From assembly GCA_019973155.2 (NCBI GenBank), contig BPQB01000004.1:124001-188000 (forward strand): 64,000 nucleotides of DNA, given 5' to 3'. Positions within the stretch are counted from its first letter, which is position 1; every line of letters begins with the position of its first letter. The DNA is from Phanerochaete sordida. Its lineage: Eukaryota > Basidiomycota > Agaricomycetes > Polyporales > Phanerochaetaceae. Shown here one piece after another: positions 21,527 to 32,711 of this stretch. The position numbers were made by a program, and so were the translations under genes. The notes under the pieces were generated by a model that was not told where the DNA came from, ran no database searches, and saw nothing but the letters and a program-made list of their open reading frames with translations.

Positions 21527-22263
21527 TCAACGTGAATCCGAACTCGTCTTCCACTCCATCCACTCCTGCCAGTTCTTCTGCGCAAACTCGTGCACCTTGC
21601 TCCAGTCGCGGCACACATGCATAGCTGCAAGGCCCTCCCCCACGTCCTCCGAGCCCGGAACGATCTCCGGCTCGAGCGTCAAGTCCGCGGCGCACATCAC
21701 CGTCTGCCTGAGGTAGTTCAGGCAGTGCGCGGAATGTTCAACGTCTCGCTTCGCAGTGTGCCCGTGCTGCTGCCCCCCACCGTGTCCCTGCGCCAGGATC
21801 GCGTGGCGCAGCGAGTCGAGGCAGTGGATCTGGTGGTAGAGCGACAGGCTGAAGAAGCGCTTCTGCGGGCCCAGATGCACGAAGCCGAGCTGCCCGCCAG
21901 GGTAGATCGACAGCCACTCGGCGTCGGCGTCGCTCGAGTTGAGCGAGTAGTGTCGCGAGTCTTCGAGCACCATCACCACGGGCTCGCCCAGGTCCAAAGG
22001 AAGGTACGGAGGGTAATCGTCGAGCTCCCAACCTGTATGATACGCTTATGAGCTTGAGAGCAGAGATCAAGGCATAGAGACATACTGTATTCAGCTTCGA
22101 AATTATTCGAGACCGGAAGTGATTGCGCACACGAGCACTGTGAGGCTCGGTGCTGCATTTGCATCCATGATATGCCAAGTTGTATCACCCCGGAAAGCAG
22201 TAGCGCCACACTGCCCACGACCACCGCGTTATTCGACAGCAGCTGTCCCAGTGGAGGTCTCAT
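21527..22263 (-). CDS. UstYa-like (DUF3328) membrane oxidase
   Basis: UstYa-family proteins are copper-dependent oxidases that cyclise or hydroxylate peptides or other metabolites in fungal secondary metabolism. Exons 22086-22263 and 21527-22032 give 227 residues. A single N-terminal TM helix (NNAVVVGSVALLLSGVIQLG, about 10-30) precedes the luminal domain. Both hallmark HxxHC motifs are intact: HQIHC at 126-130 and HSAHC at 159-163, followed by LNYLRQTVMCAADLTLEP, the typical C-terminal block. No RiPP precursor, P450 or backbone synthase is visible next to it, so the substrate is open. The insertion between the two motifs is Gly/Gln/His-rich. Confidence 0.85.
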
Positions 22264-22973
22264 CGTATGCAGGGTGTGAGGCGGCCGCAAGGAAAGGGAA
22301 CCGAACGCGAGACAGCGAAGAGACCTCTGCAAAGCAGTTCTCGTCAGTCAGCGGAATCATGTGCGGAGGCGGAGCCCCTGTGTTCCCCCACGACGGAGGG
22401 CGTCGGACGGGAGCATCCGCCGTACCGCGAGGCGTACAGAACACCGTCCCAGAGTTCTAAACTTACCGAAGGTGTCGGGTAACGTCGGCGCGCGGTTCAA
22501 GTCCCAGATGTGTACAGATACGGAAACGAGGACAGCTTCCCACCGGTGACAGATCTTAGTATGGCTCCGGCCATTTCTGGTGAAGTCACACAACTCTCGT
22601 GGCGTCTGTCGCGGAGGTGCGTTCGTGAGAGCGTATGCCCCGCGTATGCCCATTCCACAGGTAAGTTTCGAAGTAGGCGTCGAATGGGAAGACATCGCGC
22701 AGAGGTGAAGTTCGAGGCTGTAAGGTGTCGGTAGCATGTTGCCACAGTTCGCTATAGCTAGTGAGTGACCACGTCGACCTCAAGATAGACTGGTTCGTGC
22801 TCGCGATCCTTGCATCAGTCGCGCCATCCACAAGTGCGACTAGTTATACCATTATTATACGTCATAAAGTGCCTGCATGATAGATATCGAAAGCGTATGC
22901 AAAGGGTCTATACCAAAAATGCGGAGTCCAAGTACACATATCGCTCCCAGAGACTGTCGGTGGGCTCCCGCGC
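22264..22973. other. Intergenic region
   Basis: Upstream region of the UstYa-like gene and 3' flank of the CAP59-like gene. Several overlapping 60-125-codon frames on both strands lack recognisable content; no gene is supported. Confidence 0.45.
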
Positions 22974-24707
22974 CTATGTGTTAAGGTCCCGCCGATGCCG
23001 CACCTTGACAGCCTCGATTGTCGCGCTCCGGTTGGGTCTGTGCTCCCAGATGGGGTCGACATCTGGTCCGTCGAGGTCGCCTGCGCCATCCCACCCCCAA
23101 CACCATACTGCGGTCGGTCCGATAAGCCAATGCAAACTCTCAATGGAACACGGGGATTTCTCACCGTATTCGGGACCGGGCACGAAGTCCAGCGGCTCGC
23201 TCTCCTCGTCAGTAAAGAGACGGTCGTGGGGCCCGAACCACTGGCGGTCTTGCGGATCCGTGCGAGGGTTATCCGGGAGACCTCCCAAGCGGACGTAGCC
23301 TCGTATTGACGTCAAATTCTTGCGTGGCGGGTGAATGATCTCAAACACTCGCTTAGGGATGGAAACTGTTCAGTAGATACGCTTCGAGAGCTGGCGAAAT
23401 ACCTACGTTGTCGTATGCCAGCTTGACTCTGGGGACCATAAGCAGCCGCCCGTATCCGGCGTCCCAGTAATCGTTCGCGATCAGACTGCACTCACTCGCC
23501 GAGCATTCGCCCTCCGTAATTCGTGCCATGCGGAAGCGAACATGGGGCGGCGCATAGAACGGCGCGGGATCCATGATAGCGATGCCGTTCCAGCAAGACT
23601 GCATTTGGACTGGGAGGTGGCGCTGGAAGCGCTCCTGCGACTGAGGTTGGTGGAAGATAGACTCGAATGGGGCGTTTTCGAGCGCCGTGCCATTGATATC
23701 GCGCGCGACCCAGTTATCGTAGAACACCGGGGAACCCTGTGTGACGTGAGGAGGCGCGTACACGTAGCAGACGGACGGGACTTACGAGCTCCTCATGGAA
23801 CATGTAGTCCGTCGCGCAAGTGATGCCGGCGTTGTTCTTCCGGCTCTGCCAGATCAGCTCAAGCAGGTCGTCCACGCATGGGAGGATGTCATTCATGAAG
23901 ATGATCGTGTCGAAATATTCGTTCTGGGTGTTTCGGAGGTCGTGCAGTGGGACGAACGCAGCATTTCGGACCTCAGCCAGGTACTCGATGCGGTGGTTGA
24001 AGGCACCGCGAGTACGCATGGATGTTGAGATCTTCACGCGCAGTCCGACAGACTTGCACAGCGCGTTGAAGATCTGGAGAAGGGCCTTGGTCTGGTCGGT
24101 CGAACCGTTCTCGTAAATCGAGACGTAGACGTTCTGGTAACCGAGGATGGAAGAAACGCGGAAGAGGGTGGCAAAAAGGTCGGGGATGATGTCGAATGAG
24201 TTGTACAGGTTGATAGCAAAGAAGTATTTGTGGGTATCTGGGTTCCTTGGTCGTGTCGGTGGGACAAAGTCGCCCTCAGAGCCAGTGCTCAGTCGGATGG
24301 CGTCGAGCCATGACGTCCGTGCTGGTGGGAGGTGGCCAATGAGAGCGGAATATCGTTCCCGAGCCTGGTCTTTGTAGAGAGGTTGCGCGTTTCGTGTGCA
24401 TTCCTTCGTGTAGTGTGGGGACAGTGTGGTTAGAAGCTTCAGTACCCGGAGGCGCTGTTCCTCAGTCGGCACGGTAATGGGATGTTTCGAGGTGGAGTGT
24501 ATGCTTTGAGGTAATGGTGAATGACCCCCTCTCCACAACGAACGGGACTAAACCATGTCATCTCTAGTGATGCTGTATATAAAGCGCTGTATAACTCACG
24601 TCTGAAGATGTGAAGATGCTGGCTACCATGAGCCCAATGAATATCCCGATGGAGATGGATACCCATGTTGGCAATCTTGACAAGGGGTTATTGCTTTTAG
24701 GTTGCAT
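22974..24707 (-). CDS. CAP59/CMT1-type alpha-1,3-mannosyltransferase
   Basis: A CAP59_mtransfer family glycosyltransferase (Cryptococcus Cmt1/Cap59 group), a Golgi type II membrane enzyme that transfers mannose in alpha-1,3 linkage onto mannan-type glycans. Exons 24600-24707, 23786-24460, 23407-23736 and 22974-23351 give 496 residues. A TM helix spans about 15-32 after a short cytosolic tail. The catalytic region holds YFFAINLYNSFDIIPDLFATL, VYVSIYENGSTDQTKALL, RGAFNHRIEYLAEVRNAAF and DTIIFMNDILPC (about 110-250), the family's donor/metal-site stretch, then ITCATDYMF and FYDNWVARDINGT. I took the acceptor at 24460 because it keeps the frame from the TM exon. It is divergent from the capsular-associated gene. 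Confidence 0.85.
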
Positions 24708-25527
24708 GCTTGCAGACTGTAGTAAAGTGGTTGAGGGAGCTTTCGCCTGGGTAGAGGCAAGCCACGTACCTGTACAAAGCTACGACCGCACTTCGTTGAA
24801 CATCCAGCACCTGAATCCCTCTAGGCCGGTGTTTGTTCCCTCTTGTGGAGGAAAATGCGAGACAAGCGAGCAGAACGCGTGCAACGTCGGAGAGGAGGAA
24901 AGAGCGTCGGCCGCTGGTGGTCGGGCGAGAGGGAACAGCGACGTGAGGAAGGAGGACCAAGTCTAGATTTTGATGGCCTTCCGGATTGGGCGAAGCGTCG
25001 CACATTGGCTTGGCATCTCCCGCCCCTGATTGGACGCGGCAATGCAACCCCGCCGTCCATCTCACTTCGTCGTCCACGCCTTTCCGCTCATCGTCCACAG
25101 CGTCGAGGACGAGGCAGACGAGCAGCGACCTCCAATTATGCGTGCGCAGCTTAGCCTTTCAGTGGTTCAGTGCCGAGACACAATTATAGCCTCTCTGTGA
25201 TCGCGGATCGAGATTTCTCTCGGTAACCACGTCTCTGTCGGTCCTCGCTTGCGCATGAACAGTGGCGAGGGTCATTTCGTGCTGCCTCGCGCCCTCGACG
25301 CAGAGCTATTTTCTTCGCATTTTACTGGATTTTCTTGCTTGACCAGCGTGCGATAGGGCCTGAGAGGACGTGCGATAGAGCCGTGTGAACTGCCGGTTGT
25401 GAGCCATAAACGGCAAATGAGATTTTGAAGAGGTCCTCTACTTCGACCAAGCCCGCTTCCGCCTGGCATGCAGCGACGGACAGGAAAGGGAGTCGCCCAC
25501 ATCTCTCCTCCACTACCACCATCTCGG
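24708..25527. other. Shared divergent promoter of the capsule-type gene pair
   Basis: About 820 bp separate the two ATGs. I see no coding exon. Co-regulation of the two genes is plausible from the head-to-head arrangement but not shown by a recognised site. Confidence 0.45.
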
Positions 25528-27647
25528 ATGGGCTCCCTCTCAGAAAAGCCGGCATCCCGCCTCAACCAGAAGACCCTCGGGGTCACGAACAGGATATGGC
25601 TCATTCTCGTAGTCTTCCTCGCCCTCGTTCTCTTCACGCGTTCGATACTGCCCTCCGACACCTCCTACTACGGACGACATAAACTCGTGCACATTGACGC
25701 GAAACCGCGGAACTACCTGAATGTCACCGAAGGGAGCCCTGTACCATTCTCCTTCTGCCCTGCGCTTGGTCCTGGTGACGAGCTGGCCGACAAGTACGAC
25801 CCAGTCGCGCTTCAGAAGACGAGACTACACACGGGAACTGGAGCACGGATACAGCGTGTCATCACGAGAGCTCTCTCAGGGCTGCCTGTGACGATAAGCG
25901 TCGTTGGTGGATCTGGTGAGTGCTCTACGCCGTTTGACGGATTGCTTGCCGTACGCTGCTGCGTCCTGTGAAGGCCGACCAAGCCGTGCCCGTGCACACT
26001 TGCGTTCCCTGCGCTATCGCTCTCGCTATCTATCTCCCCGACGCCGTGTTTCGCGGTGACCGCTAACCGTCTTAGCGTTCATTCATCTGCCATCCGTGCG
26101 CGCCACGTCGAACACCTGATGTGCCGCTATCTTGTCCTTCGCTGCCTTACTGTAATAGAATGCTGACGGATACTGTTTGTAGTGTCTGCATGCCACGGTG
26201 CTGGCGATGACCCCTTGTCGCCCTCATGTTACCCCTCACGATTCTTCAACTGGTGGAACAGCGTGTTCCCCCACCCTGCGTCTGAGCTCACGAATGGTGC
26301 CATGCGCCGTACAAGCTCGGCGTATTTCTCATTCTGCAACGCCCATCATGTACCAGACGTCACCGACCTTGTCATTGTAGAGCTCGATGTGGATGACGCA
26401 GGGTGAGTGCGTGCTGTCGAGAGGCAACTGCCAGAATTGACTGATTTGGTGCTTCGCAGAGATCGCCAGGCGATGGACAACTTCGAGCTCCTCATTCGCT
26501 CACTACTGATCCGCCCCGACCAGCCTGCTGTATTAATACTCGGACACTCAAGTCCACAATCGCTCGAGCAAGGTGGCTTCCTTGGTCCTGACCAAATGCA
26601 CACCCTTGTTGCTCAATTCTACGATGTCCCTCATATCAGGTATGCAGCCGCTTGCTCAGATCTGTACATTGACTCACGTCAGTTCAGTGTGAAACCCCTG
26701 CTGTACCCCATGTACCTCAATAGCCCCTCGCAGGTACAGCAGTACTTTGTCGATCCCATCCTTGCCAACTCGAAGGGCCACGAGCTCATTTCCGACGTCC
26801 TCATCTCCTACTTCCAATCGCAAACATGCTCAGCGTGGTCGTCCGCCGTCGGCACCGCTCCCGAGGTCATTCCCGGCCCTGGTCCGGTTGTTTATCAAGA
26901 GAAGGCCAAGACCCCGACAGATGCGCGTGGGCTCTTCGGCGGTGTCGCCCAGCGGAAGGGTGCAGCAGGTGCAGCCGCGCCCGAGGACCCCGAGGCTGTA
27001 GAGGCCGGCGTGAACGCCAACCCCGCGCCGGTCGCGTTCGCAGAGCCAGGCACGCGCCAGCTCTCGGAGCAGCTGTACCCGAACCTGAAGGTGCCGCAGG
27101 CGCGGATCGGCGCGCGGCCGGCGGACTACAGCGCGCGGTCGTTCGAGGAGGTCTCGCCGTTCTGCGTGAGCGCGAACGACCTGATCAACCCGCTGCCGCC
27201 GTCGATGTTCTCGGGCAGCGGCTGGGAGGTCTTCCACCCGCCGCCGGGCAGCGCGGAGCTGAGCAGCCACGCGCACTACTGGTACAGCAGCCTCCCGACG
27301 AGCAAGCTCCGCGTCGGGCTGCAGGTCGGCGCGGGCGATATCGGCATCTACTACCTTAAGGAGCCCGCGAGCGACGTCGGCCTCGGCAGCGCCGTCGAGT
27401 GCTGGGTCGACGACAACTACAAGGGCGCGGTCGTCATCGAGAACTCGGCGCAGATCTCGGACTCTGTCCCTACGTACGTGGTCTCTTCTATTGGCCTTTA
27501 TTCTACGCTAATGTCATGGCTGTTAGACTTGAAATCATCGACCACTACGTTTCGCGCGGGTCGCACTTCATCGAGTGCCAGCTCTTGGGCGAGGAGGACG
27601 ACAGGAACGTGCCGCCATTCAAGATCATCGGTGTCTTCTCTACGTGA
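25528..27647 (+). CDS. Capsular-associated protein (SGNH-hydrolase-like)
   Basis: This resembles the basidiomycete capsular-associated proteins studied in Cryptococcus, type II membrane proteins with an SGNH/GDSL-like fold presumed to modify surface glycans. Exons 25528-25915, 26183-26402, 26460-27473 and 27527-27647 give 580 residues. A TM helix (IWLILVVFLALVLF, about 23-36) follows a short cytosolic tail. The block-I-like TISVVGGSVSACHGAG carries the candidate nucleophile Ser; LVIVELDVDD follows; a later NSKGHELISDVLISYF has the block-V-like His. The C-terminal half (after about 300) is a beta-rich extension ending FHPPPGSAELSS...GVFST. An in-frame upstream ATG at 25468 would add 20 residues; I prefer 25528. 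Catalysis is inference. Confidence 0.72.
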
Positions 27648-28096
27648 TCGTACTGCCGTCCTGTCCTCTCTTCGACGCGCAGTGAGGCGTCCAGTACCCC
27701 TTTACATTCACCATGGACAAACTTGGGACGCTGGCACGCTTTCCAATATTCGCATGATACGCGATCCACTCCTTGCACGGAACAGCTTTCCTTTGTAGAT
27801 CCACACCTATATGCCGCATTTTACTTACATGGGCTTGCGATAATAATAAGTATTTAAGGATTCGATGCGCCTGTGCGGCCTTACATGATGTCGACCAAGA
27901 GGTGGCGTTGAGCTTGAGCAGACGGGGGATATGTGAACACAAGCACGCCTACTTGATTCCGAAGTGACACTGAACATAGGAAAAATGCATGACAGAGCGT
28001 ACGTATGGATAACAGCATGGCGGCATGTGTACATAAAGGAATGGCCGGCCCCTCGACCCCTCCTCGCTCAAAAAGACAGAGAAATGGGTGAGACGT
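27648..28096. other. Convergent intergenic region
   Basis: This is the 3' space between the capsular-associated gene and RPL31. I see no gene. Confidence 0.5.
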
Positions 28097-28762
28097 TTAC
28101 TCGGCCTCAACGACCGTTGTCTCGAGACCCTATTGCATATGGTCAGCATCACATTGCGTTGCAAAATGAAGCGAACGCACCTTGAAGGAGTCGACGATGA
28201 CGTAGGAAGCGTAGGTGAAGAGCTTCTCCTTGGCACCCTCCTCGTCGTTGCGTTTCCCTGCAGATACCCGAGTCAATTCCCTGGTGCTCGCAGGCCCAAA
28301 CCGCACCACCACTCACGCTCAAGCTTGACCCGTATCCTGTGGGGCACGCTCTTGATACCCTGGGCCCAGATCGCCTGGTTGAGCTTGGGGTCGACACGGA
28401 CGTCCTGGGTGCCCATGGCCTTCTGGGCGAACTCAACGACGGACTTCACGGCATGGGGGGCACGCTTCTTGAAGGAGCGGCCGTGCACACGCTTGTGCAG
28501 GTGGATGGTGTACTCGCGGGTGACGACGTCCTGGAGGGCAGAGCGCGTCTTGCCGGTCTAGTTTTGCGCGCAGGTGCAGAGTAACGGCATGGCAAAGACG
28601 GTCGGAAGGGGCGGGCACGAGCGAAGGCCTGGTAAGCGCAGGTCCCGGGTGCTAGAGCAGTTCAACACACCTTTTTGGTGCCAGTCTTGGGGGCCTAATG
28701 CATCGCCAAACGTCCCTTCAGCATTTCTGGATGTACTTTCGGGCAGCACGACGACGTACCAT
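28097..28762 (-). CDS. RPL31: 60S ribosomal protein L31 (eL31)
   Basis: A structural protein of the large ribosomal subunit near the exit tunnel. Five exons give 125 residues: 28760-28762 (the ATG alone), 28671-28694, 28317-28557, 28181-28257 and 28097-28129. The protein reads [17 protein letters not shown], then [54 protein letters not shown] and [17 protein letters not shown], ending [10 protein letters not shown], all as in eL31. All splice phases close. The start codon is a 3-nt coding exon followed at once by the donor GTACGT, a layout known in fungal ribosomal protein genes. Confidence 0.93.
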
Positions 28763-28984
28763 GTCTTGAGGATGTCGGAGTCGATGAGCGAGGGTCACCT
28801 TACTGCTTTCCTGTCTGAGCGAGCGCTTAGGCGCTCAATAAGGTTCAAGACGCCCGTGCGTGGCTGCAAAGCGTGAGAACATACTGTACAGTACCAACCA
28901 CGTGGATACGACCGGCGTCCAAGCGTGGGAGTGACGTCCGTTTACGGCAACCGTTGTGCCTGAGGGAAGCTGATGGGAGCCTCG

Positions 28985-29523
28985 TTAGATATTCGCCGAC
29001 ATTCCCCCGCGACTTGACTGGCCTACTCGTGAATGCCGCCATGGACCAGCATGGACCCTGCCTATCTGGACAAGAGCCAGCGGCGCCCGCCATTCGTCTT
29101 CGTTGCCAGTGCTGAGTGCTTCCACAGAGATCGTCGAGTTGAGCGTAGAAGAGCTCATTACCCTCGGGTTCCTGGGCGAAAGTGAGCTGTTTCGTCATTA
29201 CACGCGTTCACACGTTCACATCTCACTCCTGATTCCACCTCGTAGATGTTGCTCCAGGCACGCTCCAGGTATCCAAGCTATGGTCGAGAAGGTGAGGGCT
29301 GACCCCCTGCGCCTTGGCAGTAAATCTCTTCAACTCCTTTCTTGTGCGGTCTAATTCCCACATCCTCGCATCGTCCTGTGTTTCCAGCAGTGACCTGCTT
29401 CATGGTCGACTGTCTCATTCGCAGGTACATGGCCCAGGCTCCCGCCACGCGGTCAGCATGAATTGGAAGACCATAATTCGCCACGCGCTGCCATGTGGGG
29501 ACGTCGCCTGGGCTCATCTGCAT
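28985..29523 (-). CDS. Possible small gene, unknown function
   Basis: A tentative three-exon model (29395-29523, 29239-29336, 28985-29171) gives 137 residues and closes in frame. The first exon reads well (WQRVANYGLPIHADRV, AWAMYLRMRQSTMKQ) and follows an in-frame stop 36 nt upstream. Later exons code ELKRFTAKAQGVSPHLLDHS and a Ser/Thr-rich tail. The opposite strand also has open frames here, so the strand is not certain. No family is recognised; a mitochondrial or ribosome-associated role would be pure guess. Confidence 0.35.
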
Positions 29524-29658
29524 TCGGCCTTCCCTTTGTGCCTCCCGCCATTATCCTCCAGATGGCCGCTCGCTTTGCTCGTCGTTCCTCAGCACACCGT
29601 CGCAACTGCTATCAGAAACCATGAGCACCGTCTCGCCGCACGGTCAGCCGAGCTGACG

Positions 29659-29817
29659 ATGCCCCAGCCCCCGGTCTCAGCGAACGCGAAGCCCTTGTCA
29701 CGCATTCGGTCGCAGCGTTTGTATATGGACGACCCTTTCGCTCCCGTTCCCAAAGAGGTTTGGAAAAAGGCACACGGGACATTTCCACGCATCAACGCTG
29801 ATACGAGCGTCGTATAA
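29659..29817 (+). CDS. Possible small ORF or last exon, unknown
   Basis: A 52-codon frame starting MPQPPVSANAKPLSRIRSQR and ending in FPRINADTSVV looks protein-like (KPLSRIRSQRLYMDDPFAPV, VPKEVWKKAHG), more than expected for random sequence. It may be the last exon of a longer gene, since the same frame stays open upstream to 29314. Its stop codon lies inside the TATAAA element of the CFEM gene. Confidence 0.3.
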   Translation: MPQPPVSANAKPLSRIRSQRLYMDDPFAPVPKEVWKKAHGTFPRINADTSVV

Positions 29818-29818
29818 A
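29813..29818 (+). promoter_or_regulatory. TATA box of the CFEM gene
   Basis: TATAAA lies about 150 bp upstream of the CFEM start codon, with a pyrimidine-rich stretch in between, as is usual for strongly expressed fungal surface-protein genes. Confidence 0.5.
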
Positions 29819-29964
29819 GAGCTGCGCTGCACGCTGCAGTGGGCATAGCAACTCTCCCAGAGTTACTTACTTGCCTCTTGTCCTCTGCACGTCTGTTGCA
29901 AGTCTTCGACCTTCGCCGCAGCTTTCGTGCCTTTCGGTCTTTACAACTGTATCCCTTTGTCAAC

Positions 29965-30641
29965 ATGCGCTTCTCGCTCGCCGCCCTGCTGTTTGCTGGT
30001 GTCCTGTCCGCCAATGCCGCCTCCCTTCGCGCCAGGCAGAGCTTCCCTGGTACGTGTTCATATAGCTTTTATACTCGACCTGACAGCTGATGGGCTGTTG
30101 GGACAGATTGCGCCAACACCTGCGTCCTGAACCCTCCGAGCACCTTTGGCTGCGACGCCGCCGATGACGGCTGTCTTTGCAGGAGCGATCAATACGTCGC
30201 CTCGACCACCCAGTGCATTGTCCAGGCCTGCGATGCCGCCGACGCGGCTTCTGCAGAGGCGCTGTCCCGCCAGCTTTGCGCTGAAGTCGTAAGTCCCATG
30301 GTGCACTTCGCATGCGAACCGAACACTCACAGCTTGTACCCAGGGTGTCACACTGACCGCCACCCCGTCATTCACCTCGTCAGGCTCGTCCACAGCCTCG
30401 TCCACTGGCGCTGCGTCTACTCCGACCGGTGCTGGCTCTTCAACTTCCGCACCGGCTCCCAGCTCACAGTCGAGCTCGAGCACCTCTAGTGGCGCTGCTC
30501 CGTACGTATGCTTCCCAGACACTCGAGATGCCTTCTGACTCGCGTTCCAGTACACAAACCGGCAACGGCGCCGCGTCCAGCGGCATCAACGTCGCCCTCG
30601 GCGCTGCAGCGGCCGCCGTCGCGGCTGTCTTCGCCCTCTAG
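29965..30641 (+). CDS. CFEM-domain GPI-anchored cell-surface protein
   Basis: CFEM proteins are eight-cysteine surface or secreted proteins; in yeasts some bind haem. Exons 29965-30049, 30107-30288, 30344-30501 and 30551-30641 give 171 residues. A signal peptide (MRFSLAALLFAGVLSANA) is followed by a CFEM domain at about 29-92 with all eight Cys, including DCANTC, FGC, the CLC pair in DDGCLCRSD, QCIVQAC and QLC. The Asp before CLC that coordinates haem iron in Csa2/Rbt5-type proteins is at the DDG position. A Ser/Thr/Pro-rich stalk (about 95-148) leads to a GPI signal with a hydrophobic tail (NVALGAAAAAVAAVFAL). The spliced frame is unique. Confidence 0.9.
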
Positions 30642-31374
30642 AGCGCGCTCCATGTCATGGACCTGCACCCTCTAGACTCTCCGGCATACCCTCTGTAGCG
30701 CTATATATGGCTCTGAAAACGGTTTCGGGCAGAGCACACTCTTTATACCTATTTGTATATAATTTCTTGATACCACGGATCCTGGGGTTCTCACTGTCGA
30801 TAGGTTCATTATGCAATGTAGCCAAGGTTTCTCTTAGCGCAGCACGCCAGTGTGTGCCTGACGCGCCCTGTTCCGTCAACGATGTGCAGACACCTGTGAA
30901 GATGGTTGCGGGGATCAGCCGTCGTTGTGACTTGCTCTCACGAACGCGGGTGCGCCACACATGTGTTTGCTCGCCTCCCGACAGCATACTCATCGTCGGG
31001 GGGGTTCAACTAGGTGAGGAACGGGCCGAACCTCTGCTCGGCGTGCACGATCTTTTCATTCAGTTGCAGTTCACTTTGTATGTCACAGTTTCATTTATGC
31101 TGTCAGTACACTGTACAAGTATATTTAACAATATAAAGCCCAACCAAACGTCAGCCTATGTACGAGGACAGGGAATCCCTTCGTTAGGTATCCGAGCGCG
31201 TCATTGGGCAAGTAGTCATGAATGATATTGCACACGCTACATACAGAGGGATGTTGTTGTACAGGCAAACGAAAGCAGCATATGCAAAAGCTCGATCAAC
31301 GACAAGCACAAGTGAAATGAAGAAGCAGTCCGTCTGGGAGTCCGAAGCAGGTTATAATCTCCTCACAAGCATCT

Positions 31375-32711
31375 CTACACCAATGCATCCCTACTCTCGC
31401 CGCCGACCTTGCCATGCGCAGGGCCATCGAAGTCGGCGAAGGGGTCGTCGCCCTTGAGGGTCTCCTCGTCGATGTCGCGCGAGCGGTCGAGGCCCGCCGC
31501 CCCGCCGTCGTACATGTCCGTCTTGCCGAACTGCGGCGGCGGGCCCGGCGGCGGCGCGTACGCCTGCTGCTGCGGCGCGTCGTACGCCATGTACGGCGGG
31601 TTGTAGTGCTCGGGGAACTGCGGCTCCTCCACGCGGTTCTGCGCCGCGGCGGTGCGCGGCGCGTTCACGGGCGACGTCGGGTCGAGGCACTGGCGCCAGT
31701 ACGCGAAGGCGATGGCGATGAAGAAGCCCGCGACCACTGCGCGTGTGTCAGAGGGAGTGCGGTGGACTGTCTGACTGTGAACGCACCGATTGTGATGAGC
31801 AGAGAGATGATCTCGCTGAAGGAGTCGTGATTCCAGGCATCCTTGCAGACTTCGCGCGGCGTGAGCGACGGACGCGGGTGATATGACGTATTGCACTTAC
31901 AGCTGGCCGCTTCGTCAGGCGAGAGTTGGTCGCGTACGCTGGGTCCCCAGATACCAAAGCGCTGCCAGCGACGTCAGCCGTGCGGTAGGTGTCAAAATGT
32001 AATTGTGCGTACGAAGACGACATCTTCACCGGTCGCGATTTGCGTACATTCGCTGATCAGGTCGTTCTATACCGATAGTTAACCGCGAGTAACGTGGAAG
32101 CACTGCGGACTGGCGCACCTTGAAGATGAAATGTGTGATCGTCCTCATGAACCCTGCTGCCACCACCACGAGCCCGCTCAGGATGGATGAATAGGTGTAC
32201 AGCCGTACAAGAATGAGTGTTTGCTGTAGGCGAGTCAAGATCGAGTACGGAAGACTGTCCCAGTGCGTACCATGACGGCTGCGATAACACCGAACAGCTC
32301 GATGACGCATGCAACCATGTATAGTGTACCCAGCACTATATCCAAAGTCGCAAACTTTGGCCTGGCATCTGGATGGACGTGGGTCATTGCGGGTCACTTG
32401 TGGGTCACTTGTCGAGATCGCAAGGACGTACGGTTCTCATCGACATTGATATCTTGAAACGCGCCGATCTGTCCGCAGGGTTCAGGCTGGGGGTCATCAT
32501 GCAGAGCGTGACGTACGTACCGCCCTAAGTACGGTCAGCAGCGCCGGCGAACGAGATGAACGGGGCGACTCACCATACCAAGGTCCAGCCTGCGGATATC
32601 AAACCAGCTGTAGGATGCACGCTTGAGGTCACGAACGTCAACACCGGGCGCACGCGACTCACTGAGTACCACAACAGGCCGGAGGCTCGACTTGTACACG
32701 CGCGAGACCAT
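31375..32711 (-). CDS. Four-TM membrane protein with Pro-rich cytosolic tail
   Basis: A fungal tetraspan-type protein of unknown function. Ten exons (32663-32711, 32574-32607, 32521-32524, 32432-32468, 32271-32368, 32119-32223, 32013-32066, 31901-31961, 31787-31849, 31375-31736) give 288 residues. TM1 lies near VVVLTGLISAGWTLVW, TM2 at LDIVLGTLYMVACVIELFGV, TM3 at SILSGLVVVAAGFM and TM4 at IISLLITIVVAGFFIAIAFA. The loop between TM3 and TM4 has DLISECTQIATG, FRFGIWGP and ASFCKDAWNHDS, with conserved-looking Cys and Trp. The tail is Pro/Tyr-rich (YAPPPGPPPQFG) and acidic (LKGDDPFADFDGP). Exon 3 is only four nucleotides. It resembles a family I have seen in agaricomycetes but cannot name. Confidence 0.78.

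Noticed and set aside
28873..29354. Plus-strand gene opposite the 28985-29523 model
   Set aside because: Plus-strand frames can be spliced for about 60 residues but then hit stops; the minus-strand model closes over three exons, so I kept only that, at low confidence.
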